This document shows, in pieces, positions 52,553 to 62,124 of a stretch of DNA of 64,000 nucleotides. Each line of letters opens with the position of its first letter. Positions within the stretch are counted from its first letter, which is position 1. The translations under genes were made by a program, and so were the position numbers. Below the pieces are notes generated by a model. That model ran no database searches and was not told where the DNA came from. It was given only the letters and a program-made list of their open reading frames with translations. This stretch comes from Nostoc sp. TCL26-01 (lineage in GTDB: Bacteria > Cyanobacteriota > Cyanobacteriia > Cyanobacteriales > Nostocaceae): the NCBI RefSeq assembly GCF_013393945.1, contig NZ_CP040297.1, positions 2,744,804-2,808,803 of the forward strand. The letters are read 5' to 3'.

Positions 52553-53557
52553 TCACTTGACAAATTGAGGCATAATTTCGGCAGCTGTAAATACGCCGTA
52601 AATACCGCGTTGGTGCAATTGTCTGCCTGCTTTGAGATAACCAAAAGCCGGGCCGCAGACATTAGCTGCCATACTGGTTTCATCTCCTAAAGTGAAGGTG
52701 TGGGTAGAAATTTTACCTTCAAATGTCCGTCCTGTAACCTTGACATTAGTGCTGAGGGGCTTTTTGGGGTTACGGGTATCAACTACACCACCAACCGTCA
52801 CGCGATCGCGTTCTACTATCCCTGCTAACTCTAGCATCACATCATCGGCGTGTTCCATATTCTCTAAGGTCAGCACACCATGAGTTTTATCGAGTAGTGC
52901 TGCTACTTCTGCGTCAGTCATGGCCCTAGCTGCTTCTACTGTGTAACCAGGCATATGACCTATATCTTCCCGCACAGTAGCACGGTAAGCTTCCCAGTTA
53001 GCAATTCCCACACCAAAAGTAATCTCTACTTTGTGAATTTCGGCGTAGCTTTGGGCGGCTAAGGCGGCGGCGGCGGTTAATAGTCCTGGTGTTGCACCAC
53101 ATCCTGTCATGTAAGTGATCCCAGCTGCTTGTAGTTCGTCTTTCATCGCCATTAGCTGTTCTACTGCACTGGTACGTTTAATGGCATCCACCAATACCCC
53201 ACGCCAACCAGATTGGATAAACTGCCTAGCAACGGTAGGGATAAAATCATTAGGTAGGTTGGGTAAAGCTAAAAAGTACCCATCCACAGGTTGAGCGCTG
53301 TCGATTAAATCTTGAATACTATTATTTGTCAGTGTACCGACTGGTTCTAAATAACCTATGGAGCCTTGAGACTGATAGGTAGCAATGGATTCTTGAAAGT
53401 TCAAACCTCTAGCAGCGTAAGCATAACCTTTTTGATCAGCTACTGCTACTAAACTCATTTCCCGTTTACCAGCAAGTACTTTAGCGGCGGCTTGTCCGAG
53501 TCCACCGAAGCCCAACACTCCCACACGTATCGCTGACACAATATTTGCTGTACTCAT
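52553..53557 (-). CDS. Saccharopine dehydrogenase-like / DAPDH-like oxidoreductase
   Basis: NAD(P)-dependent Rossmann protein of 334 residues. G-F-G-G-L-G-Q-A-A near residues 18-26 binds the nucleotide; central D-A-I-K-R-T and G-C-G-A-T-P-G near residues 154-160 resemble saccharopine dehydrogenase-type and homoserine/aspartate-semialdehyde-type enzymes. The precise reaction is not known to me. A TTG at 53563 is in frame, but the ATG at 53557 is a better start. The gene is monocistronic and ends in a repeat mosaic. Confidence 0.65.
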   Translation of the reverse strand: MSTANIVSAIRVGVLGFGGLGQAAAKVLAGKREMSLVAVADQKGYAYAARGLNFQESIATYQSQGSIGYLEPVGTLTNNSIQDLIDSAQPVDGYFLALPNLPNDFIPTVARQFIQSGWRGVLVDAIKRTSAVEQLMAMKDELQAAGITYMTGCGATPGLLTAAAALAAQSYAEIHKVEITFGVGIANWEAYRATVREDIGHMPGYTVEAARAMTDAEVAALLDKTHGVLTLENMEHADDVMLELAGIVERDRVTVGGVVDTRNPKKPLSTNVKVTGRTFEGKISTHTFTLGDETSMAANVCGPAFGYLKAGRQLHQRGIYGVFTAAEIMPQFVK

Positions 53558-54030
53558 AGTCAATTATTGAAGTTAAATCACAAGCCTGGAGTTTCAACCA
53601 TCTTGGCTGATGGCGATCGCTCAAAGCTATAAAGGTTAATTATGCTGCATTATCCTGGATTCTTGCTAAAGCCGATCAGTTTTTTCACGAGAAATTCTAG
53701 CTGAGTGATTTGAGTTTGAGCAAATTTTCACGCTACATGGCATCAAGAATCTAAGAGGACGTTGGAAAAGTCTGTTTCTTTGTCATGTTGAATGCAGCGT
53801 AGCGGAATGAAACATCTCGGTATGTGCCACGCCACTAGATTCTTCCTGACGCTCCGCTCCAATCAGAATGACATTTTTATACCTACTGAAACTTTTCCAA
53901 CACCCTCTAAGGGACTGCGACCACCACGATTCAGCACATTGGATAATTACATATAGTATCCATCTAGATTTTATAACTATGAGCCAATTTCTGACCTGCT
54001 ATATGGTCTAGGGCGATCGCTACTTAAATA
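53558..54030. other. Gene-free stretch with foldback element
   Basis: Upstream region of the saccharopine-dehydrogenase-like gene, then a 162-base foldback element (53751-53912), then AT-rich sequence to the decayed DUF1524 fragment. No gene seen. Confidence 0.65.
53751..53912. repeat. 162-base foldback element (GTTTGAAAAGT family), inverted copy
   Basis: Inverted copy of the element at 35522-35683, same length: left end CTAAGAGGACGTTGGAAAAG and right end ACTTTTCCAACACCCTCTAA. Few differences between the copies point to recent movement. Confidence 0.87.
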
Positions 54031-54396
54031 TCAATCGTCAGGAAAGTCTGATTTCCAGATGTGAACGGCTCGTTGTGCTAAATATTTTTGTCTTGTAGCC
54101 ACTGTATTTGGAGTCCATTCTTCAGCTAATATATTTTTTGTTAGTGTATACACACTTTGTTGATAAGTATCTCGCTTAATTGCATAAATCTCATTACCTA
54201 CTTGACGATTCAAGGAAGGTTCTAAAGGTGTGAGATTCCCAAGACGATATACCATTTCTTCTATCTGATTATCAGTAAAATTTTGCCACCAGTTACTGCT
54301 TGGTGATTCAGGCAAAATTGGGTTAGCGGTACTCGTAAGTATAGCTTTTTTACAAATTTTTATGACAAGATGTTTCATGCGAGCGAACTTTAGCAA
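54031..54396 (-). pseudogene. Decayed C-terminal fragment of a DUF1524 (GmrSD-type) nuclease
   Basis: The last ~80 residues read L-G-N-L-T-P-L-E-P-S-L-N, then K-R-D-T-Y-Q-Q-S, E-E-W-T-P-N-T-V-A-T-R-Q and L-A-Q-R-A-V-H-I-W, the tail of DUF1524 HNH nucleases of the GmrSD type IV restriction group. The HNH start, normally E-H-I-L-P, appears as A-N-P-I-L-P without the His. There is no room upstream for the rest, since the cupin gene begins 76 bases away, and the first ~30 residues do not look native. A remnant of a lost restriction gene. Confidence 0.75.
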
Positions 54397-54472
54397 AATA
54401 TTTAGTAAGCTGCCAGAGCTACTGACATTTGCTCTAGCCGAACTTTAACCCATCCTGTTTTGCGAGGCTTTT

Positions 54473-54961
54473 GTGTCCGAAAAAACAACCCCAATTGCCA
54501 TCCATGCAGTTGAAGCACCTATCCGAACTAAACCTTCAAACTATCCTGAACCGTTCGCGTCGCGGATGATAGGTAGAGAGAAGCGCCCGCTTGGCGATTT
54601 ATTTGGACTCACAAACTTTGGTGTGAATTTGACGCGCTTGGCTCCCAATGCAGTTTCGTCCTTGCGTCATGCTCACACCAAGCAAGATGAGTTTGTCTAC
54701 ATTTTGCAGGGATATCCCACCCTCCGGACTGACGAAGGTTGCACACAACTCTCTCCAGGTATGTGTGCAGGTTTTAAGTCTGGTACTGGAAACGGACACC
54801 ATCTAATCAACGAAACGTCAGCAGACGTTCTGTATCTGGAAATTGGTGACAGAACGCCGGGAGATGAGGGAAGCTATCCTGATGATGATCTCCAAGCCTT
54901 TCTGAAGGATGGCAAGTGGAAGTTTGCTCACAAAGACGGCACACCTTATACTATCTCGTAG
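54473..54961 (+). CDS. Cupin-domain protein
   Basis: RmlC-type cupin of 162 residues with GTG start. The metal-binding cupin motif 1 reads R-H-A-H-T-K-Q-D-E-F-V-Y-I-L-Q-G near residues 65-80 (two His and Glu), followed by L-S-P-G-M-C-A-G-F and G-N-G-H-H-L-I-N as motif 2 with His near residue 108. Function unknown; single-domain cupins include isomerases, oxygenases and seed-storage-like binders. No neighbour clarifies its role. Confidence 0.87.
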   Translation: MSEKTTPIAIHAVEAPIRTKPSNYPEPFASRMIGREKRPLGDLFGLTNFGVNLTRLAPNAVSSLRHAHTKQDEFVYILQGYPTLRTDEGCTQLSPGMCAGFKSGTGNGHHLINETSADVLYLEIGDRTPGDEGSYPDDDLQAFLKDGKWKFAHKDGTPYTIS

Positions 54962-54995
54962 AGAAGGAGTTTCAAAATTCCAAATTCAAAAATAA

Positions 54996-55862
54996 CTAGC
55001 GACTTGAGTTATTAGTTTTGATAATCGGCAAAGATTGTCCTTGAGATGGTGGCGCTGAAAAATTACAAATAGATTGAAAAGGGCAGAAGCGACAGTGATA
55101 TCCAGGATTAGGTGGAAAGATTTCATTAAATCCTCTAGCCTCTTCTTGATATTGTTGTACATCTGCTTGATGCTTTTTCGCAATATTAATTAACTCAGAT
55201 TTTAAGGATTCTAACTCTCGATTTTTCAGACTAATTAATTCAGATTTTTGACAGAGTTCTAAATTATAAAATGAGGCAACTGCTTTTCTGTCTGGATAGA
55301 GATAATGTGCTGCCAATAAATAAACTAATGCTTGTCTTCTATCAAAAGCGGATTTGCCGGTTTTAAAATCTAAAATATGCAACGTGTGTTGATCATCAGC
55401 ATCGATAAAAATACAGTCCATCGCTGCATATAAACGGAAGCGATCATTCTCTCTTTCAATTAAAATCGGTTTGGGAAAGCCTTCATCACCACGAGTTAAT
55501 TGCAAGATTCTTTTCCCTAAAAGTAAGGGAGCATCATAATATTTTTGTAAAATTCGTAGCACTCTCTGTTGCACCTGTACCGAGGAGTTACTTAGTTTCA
55601 ATAATTGAGCAACTTGTTCTACTCCATCGGTTCGGGTTAACAAATGTCGATTATGATGAAACTCATAAACGCCTTTTTGGGCGAGTATACCAATTCGCTG
55701 AGGTGCGGTAGCCTGTGTTAACAGTGCTTTGACTTGTGGTTCATGTTGACGCGCTTTGATAAACCCCCGTCTCATCTGGCAATGCCAACGTTCTTGCCCT
55801 ATTCCTGGGGCAACTAAAGACCAGAGGTGATAACTAACAAAAAGTCGATCGGGGGTTGACAT
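54996..55862 (-). CDS. PD-(D/E)XK nuclease, Cas4/RecB-like with iron-sulfur cysteines
   Basis: Nuclease of 288 residues. The core A-M-D-C-I-F-I, then L-H-I-L-D-F-K-T-G near residues 160-168 (Asp, Asp-x-Lys), then Q-A-L-V-Y (motif IV Q-x3-Y) matches RecB/Cas4-type nucleases. The C-terminus has C-R-F-C-P-F-Q-S-I-C; with an early Cys (W-H-C-Q near residue 28) this makes four Cys able to hold a 4Fe-4S cluster as in Cas4 and AddB. No cas genes or CRISPR array are in the window, so a solo, possibly repair-related, role is likely. Confidence 0.82.
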   Translation of the reverse strand: MSTPDRLFVSYHLWSLVAPGIGQERWHCQMRRGFIKARQHEPQVKALLTQATAPQRIGILAQKGVYEFHHNRHLLTRTDGVEQVAQLLKLSNSSVQVQQRVLRILQKYYDAPLLLGKRILQLTRGDEGFPKPILIERENDRFRLYAAMDCIFIDADDQHTLHILDFKTGKSAFDRRQALVYLLAAHYLYPDRKAVASFYNLELCQKSELISLKNRELESLKSELINIAKKHQADVQQYQEEARGFNEIFPPNPGYHCRFCPFQSICNFSAPPSQGQSLPIIKTNNSSR

Positions 55863-55967
55863 TGCTCAACAGCAGTGAGAAAAAATACGGTGGAGGATGC
55901 TTGCAGCTACGCACGCTTTGCGGGAAGCTTCCTATAGTATTCAAATAGATGGGAGAAAGTGGCAAAC

Positions 55968-57395
55968 ATGAGCGCTAGTAGCAATTCTGGCAAGATAAAG
56001 TTTGGTACTGATGGATGGAGAGGCATTATAGCCGATGATTTCACTTTCCCCAATGTGCGGAAAGTGACAAGAGCGATCGCTGGTTATCTAGAAACGGCCT
56101 ACACCAAAGATAGACCAGTTCTGATTGCCTACGATACAAGGTTTTTAGCTGACCAGTTTGCCCAAACAGCGGCTCAAGTCTTGGCAGACTTGGGCTGGAA
56201 TGTGAAAATTACTGATCGGGATTGCCCCACACCAGTAATTGCTTACAATGCCCGTCACCTAAATTCGGCTGGGGCATTGATGTTTACGGCTAGCCATAAT
56301 CCAGCACCTTATTGTGGAATTAAATATATCCCTGATTATGCTGGCCCTGCCACTCCAGAAATCACTGATACTATTGTGGCAAACATAGAAAGTGCATCAG
56401 ATGAATTGCCTAGTGGCAAACCATCAGGTTCCATCTCCACTTTCGATCCCAAACCAGACTATCTGCAATTTATCTACACATTACTTGATGTAGAAAAAAT
56501 CAAAAGCGCCCAACTCAAAGTCAAGTATGATGCTTTATATTCTACATCCCGTGGCTATTTAGATGAAGTCTTGCAACAAAGTGGTGTGCAATTAGAAAGT
56601 TTCCACACTTGGCGAGATGTGCTATTCGGCGGCGGGATGCCTGAACCCAAGGGAGAACAGTTGGTGGAACTGGTGGAAGCAGTGCGCCAAGATCATGCAG
56701 ATTTGGGTTTAGCGACGGATGGAGATAGCGATCGCTTTGGTATTGTAGATGAGTTAGGCAACGTCCTCACCCCCAATACGGTGCTGTTGGTACTGGCACG
56801 TCATTTAATCAAAAACAAGGGCAAAAGCGGCGCGATAGTCCGCACTGTCGCCACAACTCATTTACTAGATAATTTTGCCGCTAAATACGGCTTGCCAATT
56901 TATGAAACAGCCGTGGGTTTTAAATACATTGGGGAAAAAATGCGGGAAACTGCCGTGCTGATTGGCGGTGAAGAATCAGGTGGTTTAAGTATCATCGGGC
57001 ATATTCCGGAAAAAGACGGGGTTTTAGCTGATATGCTGATAGCAGAAGCGATCGCCTATGAAGGTAAACCCCTGAGTCAATTAGTCAAGGAAGCGATCGC
57101 CGAAGCTGATGGCCCCTTGTATAACAATCGTCTGGATTTACACCTGACAGAAGCCCATAAACTCGCTGTCATCGACTCCTTTACCAAAAATCCTCCTAGC
57201 GAGGTAGCTGGGATTAAAGTCAAAGAAGTCGGACGTAAGGATGGCATCAAGCTGTATTTAGAAGAAGGTAGCTGGGTATTGTTGCGCCCATCTGGTACAG
57301 AACCTCTGGTGCGCGTTTATCTAGAAACCAACTCACCCGAAAAACTTACCCAACTGGCGCAAGAATTAGAAAGTGCGATCGCTAAGTTAGGATAA
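55968..57395 (+). CDS. Phosphoglucomutase/phosphomannomutase family protein
   Basis: Alpha-D-phosphohexomutase of 475 residues from ATG 55968; a GTG at 55959 is too close to the purine-rich ribosome site GGGAGAAAG. Domain motifs in order: F-G-T-D-G-W-R-G near the start, active-site T-A-S-H-N-P near residue 104 (phosphoserine), metal loop D-G-D-S-D-R near residue 252, sugar-binding G-G-E-E-S-G-G near residue 341, and phosphate-binding R-P-S-G-T-E-P near residue 438. It may supply sugar-1-phosphates for glycogen or for the polysaccharides made upstream. Confidence 0.93.
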   Translation: MSASSNSGKIKFGTDGWRGIIADDFTFPNVRKVTRAIAGYLETAYTKDRPVLIAYDTRFLADQFAQTAAQVLADLGWNVKITDRDCPTPVIAYNARHLNSAGALMFTASHNPAPYCGIKYIPDYAGPATPEITDTIVANIESASDELPSGKPSGSISTFDPKPDYLQFIYTLLDVEKIKSAQLKVKYDALYSTSRGYLDEVLQQSGVQLESFHTWRDVLFGGGMPEPKGEQLVELVEAVRQDHADLGLATDGDSDRFGIVDELGNVLTPNTVLLVLARHLIKNKGKSGAIVRTVATTHLLDNFAAKYGLPIYETAVGFKYIGEKMRETAVLIGGEESGGLSIIGHIPEKDGVLADMLIAEAIAYEGKPLSQLVKEAIAEADGPLYNNRLDLHLTEAHKLAVIDSFTKNPPSEVAGIKVKEVGRKDGIKLYLEEGSWVLLRPSGTEPLVRVYLETNSPEKLTQLAQELESAIAKLG

Positions 57396-57431
57396 GAATC
57401 TCCACCACCGATAAATGCAGATTGATCGAAC

Positions 57432-57460
57432 AGAATTCAGCCTGCTGAATTCTTCTTAAT
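57432..57460 (+). terminator. Hairpin after the phosphohexomutase gene
   Basis: Arms AGAATTCAG and CTGAATTCT around 4 bases, followed by TCTTAAT. The T-run is short. It sits 37 bases past the stop codon. Confidence 0.5.
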
Positions 57461-57495
57461 TTGTGTTTATCGGTGTGTATTTGGATTTGTTTTTT

Positions 57496-57771
57496 ATGAA
57501 AACTTTTGCTAATTTATTTATCTCTTTAGTTGTGGCTATTTGGATTATGGCGATCGCCATTATTTCTGTACAGAATGCTACACCAGTATCGTTGAAGTTC
57601 TTAACATTTCAATCCATACAAATTCCAGTAGGTTTAGTATTAGCTTTTAGCACTGGTATGGGATTAATTGCTATGGCTATCTTACAACCTTTGTGGGGTG
57701 TAGCTGGTTCTCTGAATGGTAATTCTCGCTTAGAAGAAGACGCAGAATTTTTTGTTGATGATGAAGATTAG
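57496..57771 (+). CDS. LapA-like (DUF1049) small membrane protein
   Basis: 91-residue protein with two hydrophobic helices near residues 5-22 and 38-60, joined by the typical Q-N-A-T-P-V-S-L-K-F-L segment of the LapA/DUF1049 family. The C-terminus is acidic (E-E-D-A-E-F-F-V-D-D-E-D). The ATG at 57496 is chosen over a GTG/TTG-type start at 57463 because the family similarity starts there. LapA-type proteins in other bacteria act with LapB in LPS control; no LapB is seen here. Confidence 0.75.
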   Translation: MKTFANLFISLVVAIWIMAIAIISVQNATPVSLKFLTFQSIQIPVGLVLAFSTGMGLIAMAILQPLWGVAGSLNGNSRLEEDAEFFVDDED

Positions 57772-57784
57772 AGACGTTGCACCC
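57771..57784. repeat. Half copy of the GAGACGTTGCA palindrome
   Basis: A single arm GAGACGTTGCA directly after the stop of the LapA-like gene; the second arm is absent, and a heptamer array follows. Confidence 0.6.
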
Positions 57785-57785
57785 C

Positions 57786-57873
57786 TACCAAATCAGTTAA
57801 CAGTTATCAGTTATCAGTTACCAGTTAAAACATTCACTGTTCACTGTTCACTGTTTACACCCTTACACCCCTA
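57786..57873. repeat. Inverted copy of the 34028-type heptamer unit
   Basis: AATCAGTTAACAGTTATCAG to CACTGTTTACACCCTTACAC is the reverse complement of the unit at 34106-34191 with near-perfect match. Confidence 0.85.
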
Positions 57874-57879
57874 ATGAAT

Positions 57880-60800
57880 TTACCTACGTCCAATCAGGCT
57901 AGCGACAACTGTCGCTAATTCGGCTGGTTCGATGGGTTTAGGCAGATGCAGACGGTAACCTTCTTGGATAGCCCGCATTCTATCTTCAGCCCTAGCATAG
58001 GCTGTTAAGGCGGCGGCAGGAATATTTCCCCCTTGTTCTGGTGGAAGCGATCGCACTTTCTGAATCAGGGAGTAACCATCTTCTTGTGGCATCCCAATAT
58101 CACTGACTAACACATCCGGTTGCCATTCAGCAATTACCTGCAAAGCTTCCTGTACGGAGGCAACTGCTTGCACTTGAGCTTGACATTGTTCTAATACTGT
58201 GGTAACAAAATCACGAGAATCTGCTTCGTCGTCTACTACCAGTACTTTTATACCTAACAACGAAGTACACAGAGGTAGAGGGGTGAGGCTGTCTGTTGTT
58301 TGGTTAACTGGCTCGGCGGTAACTACTTTATGCAGACACAAGAGGGGTAACTTGACGGTGAAAGTGGCCCCTTGTTGTTCCCCAGCACTATCGACATGAA
58401 CAGTTCCACCATGTAGTTCTACTAAGTGACGCACAATGGCTAAACCTAAACCTAAACCCCCGTGGGATCTGGTGCTAGAACTATCGGCTTGACGAAAGCG
58501 ATCAAATACGTAGGGCAGAAAGCTAGAACTAATACCAATCCCTGTATCAATTACTTGAATTTGGGCATAGTTATTAGCTGTGGGTGCATATTTACTCCCC
58601 TCGATAATTTTGACGAGATTGACTTTTACTTTCCCACCTGGAGGTGTAAATTTCACTGCGTTAGAAAGTAAGTTCCACATAATTTGTTGTATGCGTTCTG
58701 AATCACCAGAAACCATAAACTCGGAATTATTTTTATCTATATTTTCTAAGGAAAATTGCAAATCAATTTCTTTGGCTTGCGCTGCCAGATGAATAGTTTC
58801 CATCGCTGCTTCAATGATGGGAACTAAATTACAAGTACGGACATTGAGTCGTAAATTGCCTCTAATCATCCGCGAAATATCTAGTAAGTCTTCAATTAGC
58901 TGAGTTTGGTTTTTAGCATTGCGCTCAATAGTCTCTAATCCTTTATTTGTCTGAGTTTCATTTAATTTACGGGAGCGTAGTAGCTGCGCCCAACCCAGAA
59001 TGGCATTGAGAGGCGATCGCAATTCATGAGATAGGATAGCTAAAAACTCATCTTTCATGCGATTGGCTTGGGTCAATTGCTCTGTTTGCTGTTGTAAAGA
59101 AGTAATTAAAGCAGCTCGTTCCATAGCGATGGCAATTTGGTCACAAACTGCCTGCATCATGCTTTTTTGATTGTCTGTAAAACTAGTCCGCGTGCGACTG
59201 CCAAAAGAGAGTGTTCCTAACAACCGTCCTTGAGCAATTAAAGGATAGCTATAATAGGCTGTAATGCCTACAGAGCGAACTATTTCTGTAGTGGGATCGG
59301 TTGATTGCTGGACATTTTCTACAGCGATAGGATAGCGATATTGAGCTACAGTCCCACAGACTGCTTGTCCAAAGGCTAACCACTTAATTTTTTGTGCTAA
59401 TTTATCATCAATACCTTTATAAGAAGCTAAACGCAACATCTGCGAATTTTCTTCTACTAGGTAATTAAAATAAGCATCCAATCCAATCTGCTCTGCCAGT
59501 TTGTGAAAACAGTTATCTAGCAGTGCTATTGGTTGCTGGCTAGATAGTAAGTCATTGGCTATGCTAAACAGTAATTGTAGCCTTTGATAACCTATTGACA
59601 GAGCTTTTTCTGCTTGTTTGATGTTACTGATATCCTGAAATACCAAAATACAAGTAGCAGCGTAACCGTGCATAGCAGGTAAAGTATCAGCAAAAATTAG
59701 TAAAGAGCGCACACCACCGCAGGTATGCCAGTCTACCTCTAATCCATCCAGACGTTCTCCACGGGCAACTCGTACCCCTGGCATTTGTTCATTGGGAATG
59801 GGATTACCTTCTGGATCTGTGAAGTGGTAAGCAGTGTGATATGCTTCGGCTGGTATGCCTTTGGGGAATTCTCCTCCGGCTAATTCATCAGCCGCACGAT
59901 TGGCAAAAGTGACTCGCGCTGTCCCTGGTTCAATAAATAGCAGTGGTCTTGGCATCAGATTTAACACATCTTCTAGCCATTTTTGCTGATTTCGCAGTAC
60001 TTCTTCCGCTTGCTTGCGCTCAGTAATATTCAAAAATGCGCCGATACATCCTCTCGTCTTACCTTCTTCATCAAATAATGGAGCAACATACTCTAATAGT
60101 TTAATCACCTGGCCATTTTCATGGACAACGTCGAGTTCATAATTCAAAACTTCTACACCGTGGGTAGCAGCATACTGCATTGGTAGTTCTTCTGATGATA
60201 GTTCTCGCCCTTCACGGTAAACTTTAAAGCTTGTAGGTTTTTCTTCAGGAGCAGCACTTAAAGAAGCATTATCATCAATAGAAATGCCCAATTGCCTAGC
60301 AAAAGCAGGATTAACTTTGATAGTTGTACACGCTGGATCTTCGGCAATGCCAATACCAACGGGAATAACTTCTAGTAAAGTTTGTAACTCATCAACCCGA
60401 CGCTGTAAATCTTTGTTGAGTTGGAGGATTTTATCTTGTGCTTGTTTTTGCTCTGTCATGTTGCGGGTGACGGTGGCGTAGGCGATTGGCTCACCAGTAG
60501 ACTTGTCAGCGATCGCAAACACGTGATAATCGACAGGTATAGCTTGTCCAGTTTGGAAATGACGAAAGCGGAATTCTCCTTGCCAGCGCCCTTGAGTGAT
60601 GAGAATTGGTAAAATATGCTCTTGAAAATAAGCCTGGTCTTCTGGCATCACATATTCTGCGACTACTTTCTGTTTAACTTGTTCTAAACTGGTTAACCCT
60701 ACTAATTTTTGCCCTGCTTGGTTAATGTAGAGAGATTGTCCTTCCAGGCTAGCAAAGCCAATAAAGTCGTGGCTATTTTCAATAATCGCAACTAATTTTT

Positions 60801-62124
60801 GTTGCTCTGTTTGTGCTTGTTTGCGTTCGCTTAAGTCCAGGATAAATGCTACTGACTCTTCTCGATTCTCCCCTAATAATACATAACCGACTAAAACCGG
60901 AACTCGGCTACCATCTTTATGAATATATTCTTTTTCGTAAGGTGTACAAGCTCCTTTAATATCTGCCTGAGCTTCAGCAATGCTTCGTTCATCTAAATAA
61001 AGATACTCTGGTGGTGTGATATTTTGCCAACTCAATCTACCTGCTAGTAAATCTTCCTGGGAGTAACCAATCATCGCTAAAAATGCGTCATTTGCTTGTT
61101 GGATACCGCCGTAAATATCACCAAACAAAATGCCAATGACGTTAGCATCAACGAAACTTTTCAACTTCTGTTCATAAGCTCTGAGTGAGGCTTGAGCGCG
61201 ATCGCGTTGCTGGCTGAGGAGTTCGATCACCACGGCATTTTGCCAGATGATAATAGCAAAGATCACAATCAATAGTACGGCAAATACTGACACTGCAAAG
61301 GCTGTCCCATATTTGCCGATTCTTTGACCTTGCAAGATTAACCATCCCAACAAAAAAGGTACAATGATCGCTGCCAATAACAAGCGACGTGCATTCATAC
61401 TTCCATAGCTGTTGCCAGTCAGTATTTTCATTAAACCCTGTTCTGCCCGCCCAAATAAAATACCTATACATAGCAGTATAAATAATAGTGCCGTTTGTAA
61501 GGTCATAGATGTAACATTAGGGCTATTTGTGTAAAAAAATTTTACTTTATAGGCATAGCCCACAACCACTTGTAAGGCGATAACACTAGCAACCAGGGTC
61601 AGGATCTGCGCATACCAGTAGCTGCGATGATTTTGGGGATAAATCAGGAGTAACAGCGCGATGCTGATGAGGAAGAAATTAACGGCTGTGTTTATTCTCA
61701 TTATGGATGAGCATAAGCTCAACTGGCTGCAAAACAGTTGATTCATGCCGTTGTGCCAAGCAAATAAATATAAACCCAGCGTGAGTCCAGCCATAACTGT
61801 TACGGCGATCGCACAAACACCAGATATTAATTGATCATCAATAAACCTTAACTTTTTTTTAAAATCTTGAGCTAAGTTTAATCTGGGTTCTGGCGTTTGC
61901 TTCCTGACTAATAACCATAAGGTAATTCCACACAGCACAAAACCCAATGCTGCACTCAATTTCACTGGTGGATAATCGCCAAATAACCCTCTTTTAAGAA
62001 TTTCAATATTTAGCCACCAACCAACTAATACCAAGCTGCCAAAAAAGACAGCGATCGCACTTACCAACCTTGCTACCAGTAAACTGTGCATACTTTGCAA
62101 TCGCAGGCAGGTGATTTTTATCAC
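57880..62124 (-). CDS. Multi-PAS/GAF hybrid sensor histidine kinase
   Basis: Membrane-bound hybrid kinase of 1414 residues. A membrane domain of about eight helices (roughly residues 13-310) is followed by four PAS domains (about 325-845, each closing with an E-R-K-Q-A-type linker), a GAF domain (about 850-1010), HisKA with the phospho-His in L-S-H-E-L-R-S-P-L-N (about 1032), a HATPase_c with N-box and D-T-G-I-G-I, and a C-terminal receiver with phosphoacceptor Asp near 1340 in V-S-D-I-G-M-P. Input is unknown; the fused receiver implies a phosphorelay. The start is GTG 62124 or ATG 62091. No regulator is adjacent. Confidence 0.93.
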   Translation of the reverse strand: MIKITCLRLQSMHSLLVARLVSAIAVFFGSLVLVGWWLNIEILKRGLFGDYPPVKLSAALGFVLCGITLWLLVRKQTPEPRLNLAQDFKKKLRFIDDQLISGVCAIAVTVMAGLTLGLYLFAWHNGMNQLFCSQLSLCSSIMRINTAVNFFLISIALLLLIYPQNHRSYWYAQILTLVASVIALQVVVGYAYKVKFFYTNSPNVTSMTLQTALLFILLCIGILFGRAEQGLMKILTGNSYGSMNARRLLLAAIIVPFLLGWLILQGQRIGKYGTAFAVSVFAVLLIVIFAIIIWQNAVVIELLSQQRDRAQASLRAYEQKLKSFVDANVIGILFGDIYGGIQQANDAFLAMIGYSQEDLLAGRLSWQNITPPEYLYLDERSIAEAQADIKGACTPYEKEYIHKDGSRVPVLVGYVLLGENREESVAFILDLSERKQAQTEQQKLVAIIENSHDFIGFASLEGQSLYINQAGQKLVGLTSLEQVKQKVVAEYVMPEDQAYFQEHILPILITQGRWQGEFRFRHFQTGQAIPVDYHVFAIADKSTGEPIAYATVTRNMTEQKQAQDKILQLNKDLQRRVDELQTLLEVIPVGIGIAEDPACTTIKVNPAFARQLGISIDDNASLSAAPEEKPTSFKVYREGRELSSEELPMQYAATHGVEVLNYELDVVHENGQVIKLLEYVAPLFDEEGKTRGCIGAFLNITERKQAEEVLRNQQKWLEDVLNLMPRPLLFIEPGTARVTFANRAADELAGGEFPKGIPAEAYHTAYHFTDPEGNPIPNEQMPGVRVARGERLDGLEVDWHTCGGVRSLLIFADTLPAMHGYAATCILVFQDISNIKQAEKALSIGYQRLQLLFSIANDLLSSQQPIALLDNCFHKLAEQIGLDAYFNYLVEENSQMLRLASYKGIDDKLAQKIKWLAFGQAVCGTVAQYRYPIAVENVQQSTDPTTEIVRSVGITAYYSYPLIAQGRLLGTLSFGSRTRTSFTDNQKSMMQAVCDQIAIAMERAALITSLQQQTEQLTQANRMKDEFLAILSHELRSPLNAILGWAQLLRSRKLNETQTNKGLETIERNAKNQTQLIEDLLDISRMIRGNLRLNVRTCNLVPIIEAAMETIHLAAQAKEIDLQFSLENIDKNNSEFMVSGDSERIQQIMWNLLSNAVKFTPPGGKVKVNLVKIIEGSKYAPTANNYAQIQVIDTGIGISSSFLPYVFDRFRQADSSSTRSHGGLGLGLAIVRHLVELHGGTVHVDSAGEQQGATFTVKLPLLCLHKVVTAEPVNQTTDSLTPLPLCTSLLGIKVLVVDDEADSRDFVTTVLEQCQAQVQAVASVQEALQVIAEWQPDVLVSDIGMPQEDGYSLIQKVRSLPPEQGGNIPAAALTAYARAEDRMRAIQEGYRLHLPKPIEPAELATVVASLIGRR

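Noticed and set aside
54996..55862. CRISPR-associated Cas4
   Set aside because: Motifs fit Cas4/RecB nucleases, but no cas1, cas2 or array is in the window, so the name cas4 is not used.
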